A DNA stretch of 64,000 nt from Chimaeribacter coloradensis (GTDB lineage Bacteria; Pseudomonadota; Gammaproteobacteria; Enterobacterales; Enterobacteriaceae): positions 62,001-126,000 of the forward strand of contig NZ_PJZH01000009.1 in NCBI RefSeq assembly GCF_002858715.1, given 5' to 3'. The translations under genes and the position numbers were made by a program. How positions within the stretch are numbered: the stretch's first letter is position 1; the number at the start of each line of letters is the position of its first letter. Positions 49,767-60,174 of the stretch are shown piece by piece. The notes beneath the pieces were generated by a model. It ran no database searches, had not been told where the DNA came from, and saw only the letters and a list, made by a program, of their open reading frames with translations.

Positions 49767-50681
49767 ATGCAAAAGTTTGATACCAAGACCTTTCAGGGCC
49801 TGATCCTGACCCTTCAGGATTACTGGGCGCGGCAGGGCTGCACCATTGTCCAACCTCTGGACATGGAAGTCGGTGCCGGCACCTCCCACCCGATGACCAG
49901 TATGCGCGCCCTCGGCCCGGAGCCGATCGCCGCTGCCTATGTCCAGCCTTCGCGCCGCCCGACGGACGGCCGCTACGGCGAGAACCCGAACCGCCTCCAG
50001 CACTACTACCAGTTCCAGGTGATCATCAAGCCGTCGCCGGACAACATCCAGGAGCTCTACCTCGGCTCGCTGAAAGAGCTGGGGCTGGACCCGCTGGTGC
50101 ATGACATCCGCTTCGTGGAAGACAACTGGGAAAACCCGACCCTGGGTGCCTGGGGTCTCGGCTGGGAAGTGTGGCTCAACGGCATGGAAGTGACGCAGTT
50201 CACCTACTTCCAGCAGGTGGGCGGCCTGGAGTGCAAGCCGGTGACCGGCGAAATCACCTACGGCCTGGAGCGCCTGGCGATGTACATCCAGGGCGTGGAC
50301 AGCGTCTACGATCTGGTCTGGTGTGACGGCCCGCTGGGCAAAACCACCTACGGCGACATCTTCCACCAGAACGAAGTGGAGCAGTCGACCTATAACTTCG
50401 AATACGCGGACGTCGATTTCCTGTTCACCTGTTTCGAACAGTATGAGAAAGAGGCCCAGAAGCTGCTGGCGCTGGAGAAACCGCTGCCGCTGCCCGCTTA
50501 TGAGCGCATCCTGAAAGCGGCCCACTGCTTCAACCTGCTGGATGCCCGCAAGGCGATCTCCGTGACTGAGCGCCAGCGCTATATCCTGCGCATCCGCACC
50601 CTGACCAAATCCGTGGCCGAAGCCTACTACGCCTCGCGCGAGGCGCTGGGCTTCCCGATGTGCAAAAAGAACGAGAAGTGA
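49767..50681 (+). CDS. glyQ: Glycine--tRNA ligase alpha subunit
   Basis: A 304-residue GlyQ, the catalytic class II subunit of the heterotetrameric bacterial glycyl-tRNA synthetase ([13 protein letters not shown] start, [15 protein letters not shown] motif). ATG 49767 chosen by the conserved N-terminus. glyS follows after 9 bases. Confidence 0.98.
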   Translation: MQKFDTKTFQGLILTLQDYWARQGCTIVQPLDMEVGAGTSHPMTSMRALGPEPIAAAYVQPSRRPTDGRYGENPNRLQHYYQFQVIIKPSPDNIQELYLGSLKELGLDPLVHDIRFVEDNWENPTLGAWGLGWEVWLNGMEVTQFTYFQQVGGLECKPVTGEITYGLERLAMYIQGVDSVYDLVWCDGPLGKTTYGDIFHQNEVEQSTYNFEYADVDFLFTCFEQYEKEAQKLLALEKPLPLPAYERILKAAHCFNLLDARKAISVTERQRYILRIRTLTKSVAEAYYASREALGFPMCKKNEK

Positions 50682-50690
50682 GAGACAGCC

Positions 50691-52760
50691 ATGACTGACA
50701 AGACTTTCCTGGTGGAAATCGGCACGGAAGAGCTGCCGCCGAAGGCGCTGCGCTCACTGGCTGAATCCTTTGCCGCCAACGTCACGGCAGAACTTGACGC
50801 TGCCGGCCTGCACCACGGCGACGTGCAGTGGTTTGCCGCGCCGCGCCGCCTGGCGCTGAAAGTGCTGAACCTGAGCGACGCACAGGCTGACCGCGAAATT
50901 GAAAAACGCGGCCCGGCGATTGCCCAGGCGTTTGACGCCGACGGCAACGCGACCAAAGCGGCCGAAGGCTGGGCGCGCGGCTGCGGGATCACCGTGGATC
51001 AGGCGGATCGCCTGGTGACCGACAAAGGCGAGTGGCTGGTCCACCGCGCCCACGTCAAAGGCGAAAGCGCGCAGACCCTGCTGCCGGGCATGATCGCCAC
51101 CGCCCTCGGCAAGCTGCCGATCCCGAAACTGATGCGCTGGGGTGACTCCGACGTGCAGTTCGTGCGCCCGGTACACACCGTGACCCTGCTGCTGGGTGAT
51201 GAGCTGGTGCCGGCGACCATTCTCGGCATCCCGTCTGACCGCGTGATCCGCGGCCACCGCTTTATGGGCGAGCCGGAATTCCGCATCGACCACGCTGACC
51301 AGTACCCGGCGATCCTGCTGGAGCGCGGCAAGGTGCTGGCCGATTACGAACAGCGTAAAGCCAAAATCAAAGCCGATGCCGAAGAAGCGGCACGCCAGAT
51401 TGGCGGCCATGCCGATCTCAGCGACAGCCTGCTGGAAGAGGTCACCTCGCTGGTGGAGTGGCCGGTGGTGCTGACGGCGAAATTTGAAGAGAAATTCCTG
51501 GCAGTACCGGCGGAAGCGCTGGTCTACACCATGAAAGGCGACCAGAAGTACTTCCCGGTGTATGACGCCGCGGGCAAACTGCTGCCGAACTTCATTTTCG
51601 TCGCCAACATCGAGTCGAAAGACCCGCAGCAGATTATCTCCGGTAACGAAAAAGTGGTGCGCCCGCGCCTGGCGGATGCCGAGTTCTTCTTCAATACCGA
51701 CCGCAAACAGCGCCTGGAAGATAACCTGCCGCGCCTGGAAACCGTGTTGTTCCAGAAACAGCTCGGCACCCTGCGCGACAAAACCGACCGCATTCAGGCA
51801 CTGGCGGGCTGGATCGCTGAACAGATCGGCGCAGACGTGGAGCACGCGCGCCGTGCCGGTCTGCTCTCCAAGTGTGACCTGATGACCAACATGGTGTTTG
51901 AGTTCACCGACACCCAGGGTGTGATGGGGATGCACTACGCCCGCCATGACGGCGAAGCGGAAGATGTGGCCGTGGCGCTGAACGAGCAGTACCAGCCGCG
52001 TTTTGCCGGCGATGCCCTGCCGGCGTCACCGGTGGCCTGCGCGCTGGCGATTGCCGACAAAATGGATACCCTGGCGGGCATCTTCGGCATCGGCCAGCAC
52101 CCGAAAGGCGCGTCTGACCCGTTCGCCCTGCGCCGTGCCGCGCTCGGCGTGCTGCGCATCATCGTGGAGAAGAACCTCAACCTCGATCTGCAAACTCTGG
52201 CGGAAGAAGCGGTGCGCCTCTACGGCGACAAGCTGACCAACGCCAAGGTGGTGGATGACGTGGTCGAGTTCATGCTGGGCCGCTTCCGCGCCTGGTATCA
52301 GGAAGAGGGCCACGCCGTCGACACCATCCAGGCGGTGCTGGCGCGCCGCCCGACCCGCCCGGCGGACTTCGACGCCCGCATGAAAGCGGTGTCGCACTTC
52401 CGTGGCCTCGAGGCCGCCGCCGCCCTGGCGGCCGCCAACAAGCGCGTCTCCAACATTCTGGCGAAATCCACCGAAACGCTGAACGACAGCGTGCAGGCGT
52501 CGCTGCTGAAAGAGAATGAAGAGATCCAGCTCGCCACCTTCGTGATGGCGCTCGGCAGCAAGCTGCAGCCTTATTACGCCGAAGGGCGCTACCAGGAGGC
52601 GCTGGGTGAACTGGCCCAGTTGCGTGAAGCGGTGGACAACTTCTTCGAGAAAGTGATGGTGAACGCGGACGATCAGGCGGTGCGCATCAACCGCCTGACC
52701 CTGCTGAGCAAGCTGCGCGACCTGTTCCTGCAAGTGGCGGACATCTCGCTGTTGCAGTAA
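50691..52760 (+). CDS. glyS: Glycine--tRNA ligase beta subunit
   Basis: A 689-residue GlyS, the tRNA-binding subunit, with the expected N-terminus ([16 protein letters not shown]), the HD-like central region and the C-terminal DALR-type anticodon-binding region. Operon with glyQ; a strong terminator follows. Confidence 0.98.
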   Translation: MTDKTFLVEIGTEELPPKALRSLAESFAANVTAELDAAGLHHGDVQWFAAPRRLALKVLNLSDAQADREIEKRGPAIAQAFDADGNATKAAEGWARGCGITVDQADRLVTDKGEWLVHRAHVKGESAQTLLPGMIATALGKLPIPKLMRWGDSDVQFVRPVHTVTLLLGDELVPATILGIPSDRVIRGHRFMGEPEFRIDHADQYPAILLERGKVLADYEQRKAKIKADAEEAARQIGGHADLSDSLLEEVTSLVEWPVVLTAKFEEKFLAVPAEALVYTMKGDQKYFPVYDAAGKLLPNFIFVANIESKDPQQIISGNEKVVRPRLADAEFFFNTDRKQRLEDNLPRLETVLFQKQLGTLRDKTDRIQALAGWIAEQIGADVEHARRAGLLSKCDLMTNMVFEFTDTQGVMGMHYARHDGEAEDVAVALNEQYQPRFAGDALPASPVACALAIADKMDTLAGIFGIGQHPKGASDPFALRRAALGVLRIIVEKNLNLDLQTLAEEAVRLYGDKLTNAKVVDDVVEFMLGRFRAWYQEEGHAVDTIQAVLARRPTRPADFDARMKAVSHFRGLEAAAALAAANKRVSNILAKSTETLNDSVQASLLKENEEIQLATFVMALGSKLQPYYAEGRYQEALGELAQLREAVDNFFEKVMVNADDQAVRINRLTLLSKLRDLFLQVADISLLQ

Positions 52761-52781
52761 TGCCTGGCCGGATGAACGCAT

Positions 52782-52809
52782 AAAAAAACCCGCTCCGGCG
52801 GGTTTTTTT
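52782..52809 (+). terminator. glyQS terminator
   Basis: A-run plus CCCGC pairs with GCGGG plus T-run around TCCG, giving up to 12 bp; works in both directions. Confidence 0.9.
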
Positions 52810-52855
52810 ATTACGTGGCCCCTCAGGGAAGGGCCGGGTGCGTCGGGTTGCCGGG

Positions 52856-53140
52856 TTAACTTTCCAGCAACTGACGGCTCAGATAGGGGTTGGCATTCAG
52901 CAGGCGCATCAGCTTCTGCGCGGTGGAAGAGGGGCGGCAACTGTTCGCTTCCCACTTTTTCACCTGCGCCACGCTGACGCCCATGCATTGGGCAAACTCA
53001 TCAATTTGCATCCCTGCGCGCTCACGCAGCTTTTTCGGTTCCGGCAACTGATCATCACCTTGATTCGCCATGAGATTTACGGCAGGCAAGGCCCCATATT
53101 CAAAACTATCAAGTAACTCATTGAACAATTCACGATCCAT
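52856..53140 (-). CDS. Orphan HigA/NadS-type helix-turn-helix antitoxin-like protein
   Basis: A 94-residue protein with an N-terminal extension (about 1-35) and a C-terminal XRE helix-turn-helix (MQIDEFAQCMGVSVAQVKKWE). This layout is that of HigA/NadS/MqsA-like antitoxins, but no toxin-sized frame lies on either side: glyS is downstream and yiaF upstream. An inverted repeat 50 to 80 bases upstream suggests autoregulation. It may be a remnant or a free-standing regulator. Confidence 0.8.
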   Translation of the reverse strand: MDRELFNELLDSFEYGALPAVNLMANQGDDQLPEPKKLRERAGMQIDEFAQCMGVSVAQVKKWEANSCRPSSTAQKLMRLLNANPYLSRQLLES

Positions 53141-53190
53141 AGTGGCTCCCGAAACTAGCTGTTACGACGACATTCAACAACCGTCATTCC

Positions 53191-53218
53191 ATTTTGCTTA
53201 ACACTATAAGCAGAATGA
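53191..53218. promoter_or_regulatory. Inverted repeat upstream of the HTH gene
   Basis: CATTTTGCTTA (53191-53201) and TAAGCAGAATG (53208-53218) pair with one mismatch around a 6-base spacer. The 9-base element ACTATAAGC is also repeated directly at 53204-53212 and 53219-53227. Suited to a dimeric HTH regulator and a promoter. The remainder of 53141-53459 shows no gene. Confidence 0.6.
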
Positions 53219-53459
53219 CTATAAGCCAAATTTCATCCGGGAGGGGGAAATTTTGTGCATATTTTGCTGTTATTTTGTCCCTGCCTGGTCACTTTTCTGA
53301 GTGCCCCACGGGAAAGGTTCCCGGGCGTGCGCGGCTGGATCGCGATCGCAACCCCGCACGGCATGAGTACCTTATCAACGCCGGATGATCTATTCTTAGG
53401 GCACAAAACCTGCCTGTGCAGCGGGCGGAAATCATGGACAGCAAAGGGGAGTCGGGCAG

Positions 53460-54176
53460 ATGGCAGTAGGGATTAACAGCAGAGGTGTCGCGCGCTGGAT
53501 GGCGCCGTTCCTGGTACTGATGGTGGTGTTGCAGCTCACGGCCTGTGGCGACAAAGAGGGCGACGAGCGCAAGGCGTTTATTGACTACCTGCAAAACACC
53601 GTGATGCGCAGCGGGCAGAACCTGCCGACGCTGAGCGAAGACCAGAAACAGAAGCTCGGTAACTACGCCAATGACTATCAGGTGCTGGTGACCTTCTCCC
53701 GCCAGATGAAACAGGGCATCAACAACAGCCTGGGGCCGGTGGTGAGCACCCTCGGGCAGATCCGGGTGCCGCAGGACTATATGCAGCAGCACGACACGCT
53801 GGCGCAGGAACTGGGCGCGCTGAACATGCTCGGCCAGCAGATCCAGACGGCCAAAGCGCAGGCTGACACCGCCCACGCGGCGATGAAACACCCGGATGAC
53901 CTGAAAGGGGTCTACAACCAGGCGTATGACACCCTCGTCACCCGCCCGGCCAACAACATTATGCCGGTGATCCCGGCGCTGGCCGGTTTCGCCCAGTCGG
54001 TGGTGCAGGTAGGGGACTACCTGATCCAGCAGGGCAACCAGGTCAGCTTCGACAATAACCAGGTACAGCTCCAGACGCAGCAGCAGGTGACGCAGTACAA
54101 CACCATGATGTCCGAGCTGTCGGCCAAACAGTCGGTGCTGCTTACCGCCCAGAAAGCGCTGCTCGGCCAGTTCTGA
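53460..54176 (+). CDS. yiaF: DUF3053 lipoprotein YiaF
   Basis: A 238-residue lipoprotein with lipobox QLTAC (Cys ~29) and a long, mainly helical mature part of the DUF3053/YiaF family. Function unknown to me; location at the cell envelope is inferred from lipidation. GGGGAG lies upstream of ATG 53460. Single gene with terminator. Confidence 0.92.
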   Translation: MAVGINSRGVARWMAPFLVLMVVLQLTACGDKEGDERKAFIDYLQNTVMRSGQNLPTLSEDQKQKLGNYANDYQVLVTFSRQMKQGINNSLGPVVSTLGQIRVPQDYMQQHDTLAQELGALNMLGQQIQTAKAQADTAHAAMKHPDDLKGVYNQAYDTLVTRPANNIMPVIPALAGFAQSVVQVGDYLIQQGNQVSFDNNQVQLQTQQQVTQYNTMMSELSAKQSVLLTAQKALLGQF

Positions 54177-54192
54177 CCCGGGCCCGGGCACC

Positions 54193-54215
54193 AGCCACCT
54201 GCGGGTGGCTTTTTT
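54193..54215 (+). terminator. yiaF terminator
   Basis: AGCCACC (54193-54199), loop TGCG, GGTGGCT (54204-54210), then TTTTT. Confidence 0.88.
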
Positions 54216-54387
54216 ACGCCCGGCGTCTCAGTGAGCCATGCGTGAGAAAACATGGCCGTTTTTGACGACCCATGGCGCAGCAGATACCGTACGCTGCCTG
54301 CTTCACCGCAGAACACGTTTGCCTGAAAGACGATTTTCGCCTCAAAAAAGCGTCACCAGAGACGGTGACAACGAAAAGGAAACCTTT

Positions 54388-55173
54388 ATGAAACACCCGT
54401 TAATCACCCTGGCTGGCGTGCTGATGCTGGCCCCTATGCTGGCCAGCGCCGCAGACAACGCCGCCTTTACCCCTGCCCAGCAGGAGGCGATCGGCAAGAT
54501 TGCTGCCGAGTACCTGGTGCAGCACCCGGAAGTGCTGGTGCAGGCCAGTCAGAAACTGGAAGCACAACAGCAACAGCAGCAGCTTCAGGCGTCCCTGAAT
54601 GCGGTGCTGCAAAACCATGAGGCGCTGCTGAAGGATGCCGACACCCCGGCCATCGGCCCGAAAGACGCGAAAGTGGCGCTGGTGGAGTTCTTCGATTACC
54701 AGTGCGTCTATTGCAGCCACATGGCCCCGCTGGTCGAGCAGACGGTCAAAGCCAACCCGCAGGTGCGCTTTGTGTTTAAAGAGTGGCCGATCTTCGGCCA
54801 GCGCTGGGAGCCGTCCATCACCGCGGCGGAAACCGGCATGGCGGTCTACAAAGAGAAGGGCGCTGACGCTTACTTCACCTACCATAACGCCATCTACAAA
54901 ACCGGCCATGACGAAGGCAAGCTGACCCAGGCTGACATTACGGCGGCAGTGAAAGCGGCAGGCGCGACGGAGCCGGATGAGGCAACCCGCAAGAAAACCC
55001 ACGATGCGCTGGCGAAAACCGACGATCTGGCGCGGGTGCTGGGCTTCAGCGGCACCCCGGCCTTTGTGGTGATGCCGACCCAGGGCGCGACGGTGGAAAA
55101 CAGCACTGTGCTGCCGGGCGCAGTCTCCGCCGAGGATCTGCAAACCGCCATCAACAAAGCGCAGGGCAAATAA
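54388..55173 (+). CDS. DsbA-family periplasmic thiol-disulfide protein
   Basis: A 261-residue exported protein: signal peptide ending ASA (about residue 21), an N-terminal helical stalk with a glutamine run (QQQQQQLQ) that probably oligomerises it, then a thioredoxin-fold domain with active site C-V-Y-C (FFDYQCVYCSH) and the cis-proline loop GTPAF. The stalk plus DsbA domain resembles the ScsC/Com1/BdbD groups, which isomerise or oxidise disulfides. ATG 54388 has AAAGGA upstream. No redox partner (DsbB/ScsB) is nearby. Confidence 0.88.
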   Translation: MKHPLITLAGVLMLAPMLASAADNAAFTPAQQEAIGKIAAEYLVQHPEVLVQASQKLEAQQQQQQLQASLNAVLQNHEALLKDADTPAIGPKDAKVALVEFFDYQCVYCSHMAPLVEQTVKANPQVRFVFKEWPIFGQRWEPSITAAETGMAVYKEKGADAYFTYHNAIYKTGHDEGKLTQADITAAVKAAGATEPDEATRKKTHDALAKTDDLARVLGFSGTPAFVVMPTQGATVENSTVLPGAVSAEDLQTAINKAQGK

Positions 55174-55689
55174 CCTGCCGGCCTGCTCTGCCCTGCGCAG
55201 GGCAGGCCCGTTTCCCCCTGCCTGCCCCTGTTTCTGCCCGCCGCGGCCGCGGTAAACCATTCATCCGCGTCACATCACGTTCTTTCAGAATTCATCACAT
55301 TGTTGGCTGGATTGTCTACAGTTGGGTGTAGGACGAATCTTAGGCAGGAATACCCGGCCGCACCGATAAATAAATTGTGATAAGAATCACAATTTCAGGA
55401 AAAACCGACATTTAACAAATGTGATACAAATCACGGTTTCTTCTTTCCGTAACCGGTTTACGGCGTTATCTGGTGAAGATGTCAGGCATTTTTGTGATGA
55501 ATATCACGCTAAGTACCGGGTTAAACCGGCTAAAAAGGTGATCTGATTCACAAAATTATGGGGTGCTACGCGCGCAAAAAAGAGCGTGGTAGAGTCCGCC
55601 CTGCATACGGCAACAGCGGCGGGAGACCATCCCGTCTCAACGACTTCACGCGCTCTTATTGGCAGCGCGTATCAATAGGGGTGTGTTTT
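55174..55689 (+). promoter_or_regulatory. mtlA control region with four CRP sites
   Basis: Four sites match TGTGA-N6-TCACA: TGTGATAAGAATCACA (55376-55391, perfect), TGTGATACAAATCACG (55420-55435), TGTGATGAATATCACG (55493-55508) and GGTGATCTGATTCACA (55537-55552). Spacings are 44, 73 and 44 bases, close to whole helical turns. The pattern resembles the multi-site CRP control of E. coli mtl. No gene is seen in this 516-base region. Confidence 0.85.
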
Positions 55690-57618
55690 ATGTTTTCACC
55701 GGACGTTAAGGTCAAAGTCCAGAATTTTGGCCGCTTTCTCAGCAACATGGTGATGCCCAACATCGGCGCGTTTATCGCCTGGGGGATCATCACCGCACTC
55801 TTTATCCCAACCGGCTGGTTGCCGAACGAAACCTTAGGCAAGCTGGTCGGCCCGATGATCACCTACCTGCTGCCGCTGCTGATCGGCTATACCGGCGGTA
55901 AACTGGTGGGCGGCGAGCGCGGCGGCGTGGTGGGTGCCATCACCACCATGGGCGTGATCGTCGGTGCGGACATGCCGATGTTCCTCGGCGCGATGATTGC
56001 CGGCCCGCTGGGCGGCTGGGCGATCAAGCACTTTGACCGCTGGGTAGACGGCAAAGTCAAAAGCGGCTTCGAGATGCTGGTGAACAACTTCTCGGCCGGT
56101 ATCATCGGGATGCTGCTGGCGATCCTCGCCTTCCTCGGCATCGGCCCGCTGGTGGAAACCCTCTCCAAACTGCTGGCGGCGGGCGTCCACGTGATGGTGG
56201 TCAACAACCTGCTGCCGCTGACCTCGATCTTCGTGGAACCGGCGAAAATCCTGTTCCTCAACAACGCCATCAACCACGGCATCTTCTCCCCGCTGGGCAT
56301 CCAGCAGGCCACCGAAGCGGGCAAATCGATCTTCTTCCTGATCGAAGCCAACCCCGGCCCGGGCATGGGCGTGCTGATGGCCTACATGTTCTTTGGCCGC
56401 GGCAATGCCAAGCAGTCTGCGGGCGGGGCGGCGATTATCCACTTCCTCGGCGGCATCCATGAGATCTACTTCCCCTATGTGCTGATGAACCCGCGCCTGC
56501 TGCTGGCGGTGATCCTCGGCGGGATGAGCGGCGTCTTCACCCTGACCCTGCTGAACGGCGGCCTGGTCTCCCCGGCGTCCCCGGGTTCTATCCTGGCGAT
56601 TCTGGCAATGACGCCGAAAGGGGCTTACTTCGCCAACATCTGTGCGGTCGCGGTGGCCTTTGCCGTCTCCTTCGTTGCCTCAGCGATTCTGCTGAAAAGC
56701 ACCAAGGCGAAAGAAGAGGATGACCTGGAAGAGGCGACCCGCCGCATGCATGACATGAAAGCCCAGTCCAAAGGCGGCCAGCCTGCGGCAGCGGCGGCCA
56801 TCGCGAACGACGGCGACATGAGCACCGTGCGCAAAATCATCGTGGCCTGTGACGCCGGTATGGGGTCGAGTGCGATGGGCGCGGGTGTGCTGCGCAAGAA
56901 AGTGCAGGATGCCGGGCTGAAAAATGTGTCGGTGACCAACAGCGCCATCAACAACCTGCCGGACGACGTGGATCTGGTGATTACCCACCGTGACCTGACG
57001 GAACGTGCGATGCGCCATGCGCCGCAGGCCCAGCACATTTCGCTGACCAACTTCCTCGACAGCAAGCTCTACAGCGACCTGACCAGCCGCCTGGTGGCCG
57101 CCAACAACAGCAGCCTGCACCAGCAAAAAGTGATCACCACGCTGGATGACAGCTTCGACGCCTCAGAGCAGAACCTGTTCCGCCTGACGGCAGCCAACGT
57201 CTTCCTGGGCCAGCAGGCCAGTGACAAAGAGCAGGCGATCCGCTTCGCCGGTGAGCAGCTGGTGAAAGGCGGCTACGTGCAGCCGGAGTATGTGGAAGCG
57301 ATGCTGGCGCGTGAAAAACTGACCTCTACCTATCTGGGTGAGTCGATCGCCGTGCCGCACGGCACCATCGAAGCCAAAGACCGGGTGCTGAAAACCGGCG
57401 TGGTCTTCTGCCAGTACCCGCAGGGCGTGCGCTTCGGTGACGAAGAGGATGAGGTGGCGAAACTGGTGATCGGTATCGCGGCGCGCAATAACGAGCACAT
57501 CCATGTGATCACCAGCCTGACCAACGCACTGGATGATGAAAGCGTGATTGCGCGGCTCTCCACCACCCGGGACGTGCAGGAAGTGCTAAACCTGCTGACC
57601 GGAAAACAGGTCGCCTGA
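55690..57618 (+). CDS. mtlA: Mannitol-specific PTS EIICBA
   Basis: A 642-residue permease that imports and phosphorylates mannitol to mannitol 1-phosphate. EIIC occupies about 1-345 ([22 protein letters not shown]), EIIB carries the phospho-cysteine in [15 protein letters not shown], and EIIA the phospho-histidine in SIAVPHGT. The ATG at 55690 is chosen because the family N-terminus ([16 protein letters not shown]) begins there. First gene of mtlADR. Confidence 0.97.
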   Translation: MFSPDVKVKVQNFGRFLSNMVMPNIGAFIAWGIITALFIPTGWLPNETLGKLVGPMITYLLPLLIGYTGGKLVGGERGGVVGAITTMGVIVGADMPMFLGAMIAGPLGGWAIKHFDRWVDGKVKSGFEMLVNNFSAGIIGMLLAILAFLGIGPLVETLSKLLAAGVHVMVVNNLLPLTSIFVEPAKILFLNNAINHGIFSPLGIQQATEAGKSIFFLIEANPGPGMGVLMAYMFFGRGNAKQSAGGAAIIHFLGGIHEIYFPYVLMNPRLLLAVILGGMSGVFTLTLLNGGLVSPASPGSILAILAMTPKGAYFANICAVAVAFAVSFVASAILLKSTKAKEEDDLEEATRRMHDMKAQSKGGQPAAAAAIANDGDMSTVRKIIVACDAGMGSSAMGAGVLRKKVQDAGLKNVSVTNSAINNLPDDVDLVITHRDLTERAMRHAPQAQHISLTNFLDSKLYSDLTSRLVAANNSSLHQQKVITTLDDSFDASEQNLFRLTAANVFLGQQASDKEQAIRFAGEQLVKGGYVQPEYVEAMLAREKLTSTYLGESIAVPHGTIEAKDRVLKTGVVFCQYPQGVRFGDEEDEVAKLVIGIAARNNEHIHVITSLTNALDDESVIARLSTTRDVQEVLNLLTGKQVA

Positions 57619-57628
57619 CCGTAAACAG

Positions 57629-57649
57629 ACCGGGCCATGATGGCCCGGT
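57629..57649 (+). repeat. Hairpin between mtlA and mtlD
   Basis: ACCGGGCCA (57629-57637) pairs with TGGCCCGGT (57641-57649), followed by TGCTCTTT. It may act as a partial terminator or 3'-end protector in the operon. Confidence 0.6.
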
Positions 57650-57785
57650 TGCTCTTTATAGGTGCGGCACCGCGCCGCGCTGTACAGGGCACAGCATGAT
57701 TCAGGGGAAGCGCCGGGTCTGCGCGCTTCCCGGTGTTCAGCAGGGTGGCGGGCAGCATCGTCACCGGATTTTAAGGATTATCTTT

Positions 57786-58931
57786 ATGAAAGCATTGCAT
57801 TTTGGTGCCGGGAATATTGGCCGTGGCTTTATCGGCAAACTGCTGGCGGATGCCGGCTTCGAACTGGTGTTTGCAGACGTGAACCAGACCGTGCTGGACG
57901 CGCTCAACAGCCGCGGCAGCTATGACGTGCATGTGGTGGGTGAGCAGGCGCGCGTGGAGCCGGTAAGCAACGTCTCCGCCGTGAACAGCAGCAGCCAGGA
58001 GGCGATTGACCTGTTCGCCTCGGTTGATCTCGTCACCACCGCCGTCGGCCCCAATATCCTGGCGCGCATCGCCCCGGCCGTCGCCAAAGGGCTGGTGAAA
58101 CGCCACCAGCTCGGCAACCAGCAGCCGCTGAACATCATCGCCTGTGAAAACATGGTGCGTGGCACCAGCCAGTTCAAACAGCACGTTTACGACGCGCTGC
58201 CGGAAGAGGAGAAGGCGTGGGTGGACGAGCACGTCGGCTTCGCTGATTCCGCCGTGGACCGCATCGTGCCGCCTGCCGCCGCCGGCAGCACCGACCCGCT
58301 GGAAGTCACGGTAGAAACCTTCAGCGAGTGGATCGTGGACAAAACCCAGTTCGTCGGTGAGCCGCCGCAGATCGCGGGCATGGAACTCACCGATAACCTG
58401 ATGGCCTTCGTGGAGCGCAAGCTGTTTACCCTCAATACCGGCCACGCCATCACCGCCTACCTCGGCAAACAGGCCGGGCACGCCACCATCCGTGACGCCA
58501 TTCTTGACCCGGCGATCCGCGCAGTGGTGAAGGGCGCGATGGAGGAGAGCGGCGCGGTGCTGATCAAGCGCTACGGCTTTGATGCGGAAAAACATGCGGC
58601 CTACATCAACAAGATCCTGAGCCGCTTCGAAAACCCCTATTTACAGGATGATGTGGAGCGCGTCGGCCGCCAGCCGCTGCGTAAACTCAGCGCCGGTGAC
58701 CGCCTGATCAAGCCGCTGCTCGGCACCCTGGAGTACAATTTGCCGCACGCCAACCTGATCACCGGCATCGCCGCGGCGCTGCATTACCGCAGTGAAAGTG
58801 ACCCGCAGGCCGCCGAGCTGGTGGACCTGCTGGCGAACCTCGGCCCGCGCGGCGCGCTGTCTCAGATCTCCGGCCTGCCGGCTGACAGCGCCGTAGTGGC
58901 GGAAGCCGTTGACGCCTATAACGCCATCTAA
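57786..58931 (+). CDS. mtlD: Mannitol-1-phosphate 5-dehydrogenase
   Basis: A 381-residue NAD-dependent enzyme that oxidises mannitol 1-phosphate to fructose 6-phosphate. The nucleotide-binding motif [12 protein letters not shown] is at residues 5-16; the catalytic lysine region is in [19 protein letters not shown] 57786 chosen by the conserved MKALHFG start. 167 bases after mtlA. Confidence 0.97.
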   Translation: MKALHFGAGNIGRGFIGKLLADAGFELVFADVNQTVLDALNSRGSYDVHVVGEQARVEPVSNVSAVNSSSQEAIDLFASVDLVTTAVGPNILARIAPAVAKGLVKRHQLGNQQPLNIIACENMVRGTSQFKQHVYDALPEEEKAWVDEHVGFADSAVDRIVPPAAAGSTDPLEVTVETFSEWIVDKTQFVGEPPQIAGMELTDNLMAFVERKLFTLNTGHAITAYLGKQAGHATIRDAILDPAIRAVVKGAMEESGAVLIKRYGFDAEKHAAYINKILSRFENPYLQDDVERVGRQPLRKLSAGDRLIKPLLGTLEYNLPHANLITGIAAALHYRSESDPQAAELVDLLANLGPRGALSQISGLPADSAVVAEAVDAYNAI

Positions 58932-59059
58932 GCGCGAAATGTGGTAAAAAGAGCGGCCGGCGGCGAGTTGCTGCCGGCCCCCGCGCTGTTTTTCACGGCT
59001 GTCTCTTCAGCTGTTTCACAACCACGGGGGCATTGCCTCCGCCCGCATGGAGGCCAGGT

Positions 59060-59641
59060 ATGGCCGGGTTTCCGGACGTGGTGACTCCCCTAACGCAAAG
59101 TATTGCCATGATTGACGCTGCACAGGCCTTTGAAAACCGGGTACTGGAAAAACTGAACGCTGGGAAAAGCGTCCGCGGGTTTATTATCGCCGCGGTCGAG
59201 CTGCTCACCGAGGCGGTGAATATTCTGGTTCTCCAGGTTTTCCGCAAAGATGATTACGCGGTGAAGTACGCCGTCGGGCCGTTGCTGAGCGGCACCGGCC
59301 CGCTGGGTGAATTGTCGGTGCGGCTGAAACTGATGTATGGGCTGGGCGTGATCGGCCGCAACGAGTATGAGGACGCCGAACTGCTGATGGCGATGCGTGA
59401 AGAGCTGAACCACGACGGCAACGAATACCGCTTTACCGATGATGAGATCCTCGGGCCGTTTGGCGAGCTGCACTGCGTGCCCGCGCTGCCGCCCGCGCCG
59501 GTGCTGGCACCGGGCGTGGTGCCGCTGGACGACGCCCTCCAGGCGATGCAGCGCCAGCGCTACCAGCAGATGGTGCATTCGACGATGGTGCTCTCCGTGA
59601 CCGATCTGATCGCCGGTATCAGCCTGAAAAAGGCGTTCTGA
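59060..59641 (+). CDS. mtlR: Mannitol operon repressor MtlR
   Basis: A 193-residue MtlR, nearly identical in its core (FENRVLEKLNAGKSVRG; VFRKDDYAVKYAVGPLL; ELNHDGNEYRFTDDEILGPFGELHCV) to the E. coli protein. It represses mtl expression without a classical HTH, probably through partner binding. ATG 59060 follows GGAGG by 6 bases; a later ATG is at 59108. Third gene of the operon. Confidence 0.95.
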   Translation: MAGFPDVVTPLTQSIAMIDAAQAFENRVLEKLNAGKSVRGFIIAAVELLTEAVNILVLQVFRKDDYAVKYAVGPLLSGTGPLGELSVRLKLMYGLGVIGRNEYEDAELLMAMREELNHDGNEYRFTDDEILGPFGELHCVPALPPAPVLAPGVVPLDDALQAMQRQRYQQMVHSTMVLSVTDLIAGISLKKAF

Positions 59642-59766
59642 GCCGGGCCACCGCGCCTGCCGCCCCGTATTCCGCTGCTGCCGGGCTGATGAAGCGCCCA
59701 CTTCCTGCTACACTGTGCGCCAATCCCCCCTTTTGATAACGTGCCTGACAGCGGCATGAACGGGCC

Positions 59767-60135
59767 ATGACCATGAAAGAAAAAGAAAAAGCAGAGATTA
59801 AACTCCTCAGCGACAAGCTGGACGCCCTGCGGCACAAAGACGCAACGCTCCTCGCACAGGGCAACGGCGAGCTGATCGCCAAGCATGAAGAAGAGAAAGA
59901 GAAGCTGGTGAAAGAGATCGCCCGCCTGAAAGAGGTGCAGGTCAGCAAGCTGAGCACCCAGGCGCAGGAGCTTTCCCGCCTGCCGTTCAGCCGTGAAATC
60001 TCCAAAAAAGAGCAGGCTGACATGGGCACGCTGAAAAAGAGCGTGCGCGGGCTGATCGTGGTTCACCCGATGACCGCACTGGGCCGTGAGATGGGCCTGA
60101 AAGTGGTCACCGGTTACGCCAAAAAGCCGTTCTGA
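59767..60135 (+). CDS. yibL: YibL family ribosome-associated protein
   Basis: A 122-residue charged helical protein of the YibL family ([22 protein letters not shown]; coiled-coil-prone first two-thirds; basic C-terminus). Reported in E. coli as associated with ribosomal particles; precise role not known to me. Next to mtlR as in E. coli. Confidence 0.93.
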   Translation: MTMKEKEKAEIKLLSDKLDALRHKDATLLAQGNGELIAKHEEEKEKLVKEIARLKEVQVSKLSTQAQELSRLPFSREISKKEQADMGTLKKSVRGLIVVHPMTALGREMGLKVVTGYAKKPF

Positions 60136-60141
60136 TGATCC

Positions 60142-60162
60142 GGGCCGGTGCCATACCGGCCC
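60142..60162. terminator. Hairpin between yibL and yiiM
   Basis: GGGCCGGT (60142-60149) pairs with ACCGGCCC (60155-60162) between convergent genes. T-runs are poor; termination is possible but uncertain. Confidence 0.55.
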
Positions 60163-60174
60163 GCATTGCCGCCC

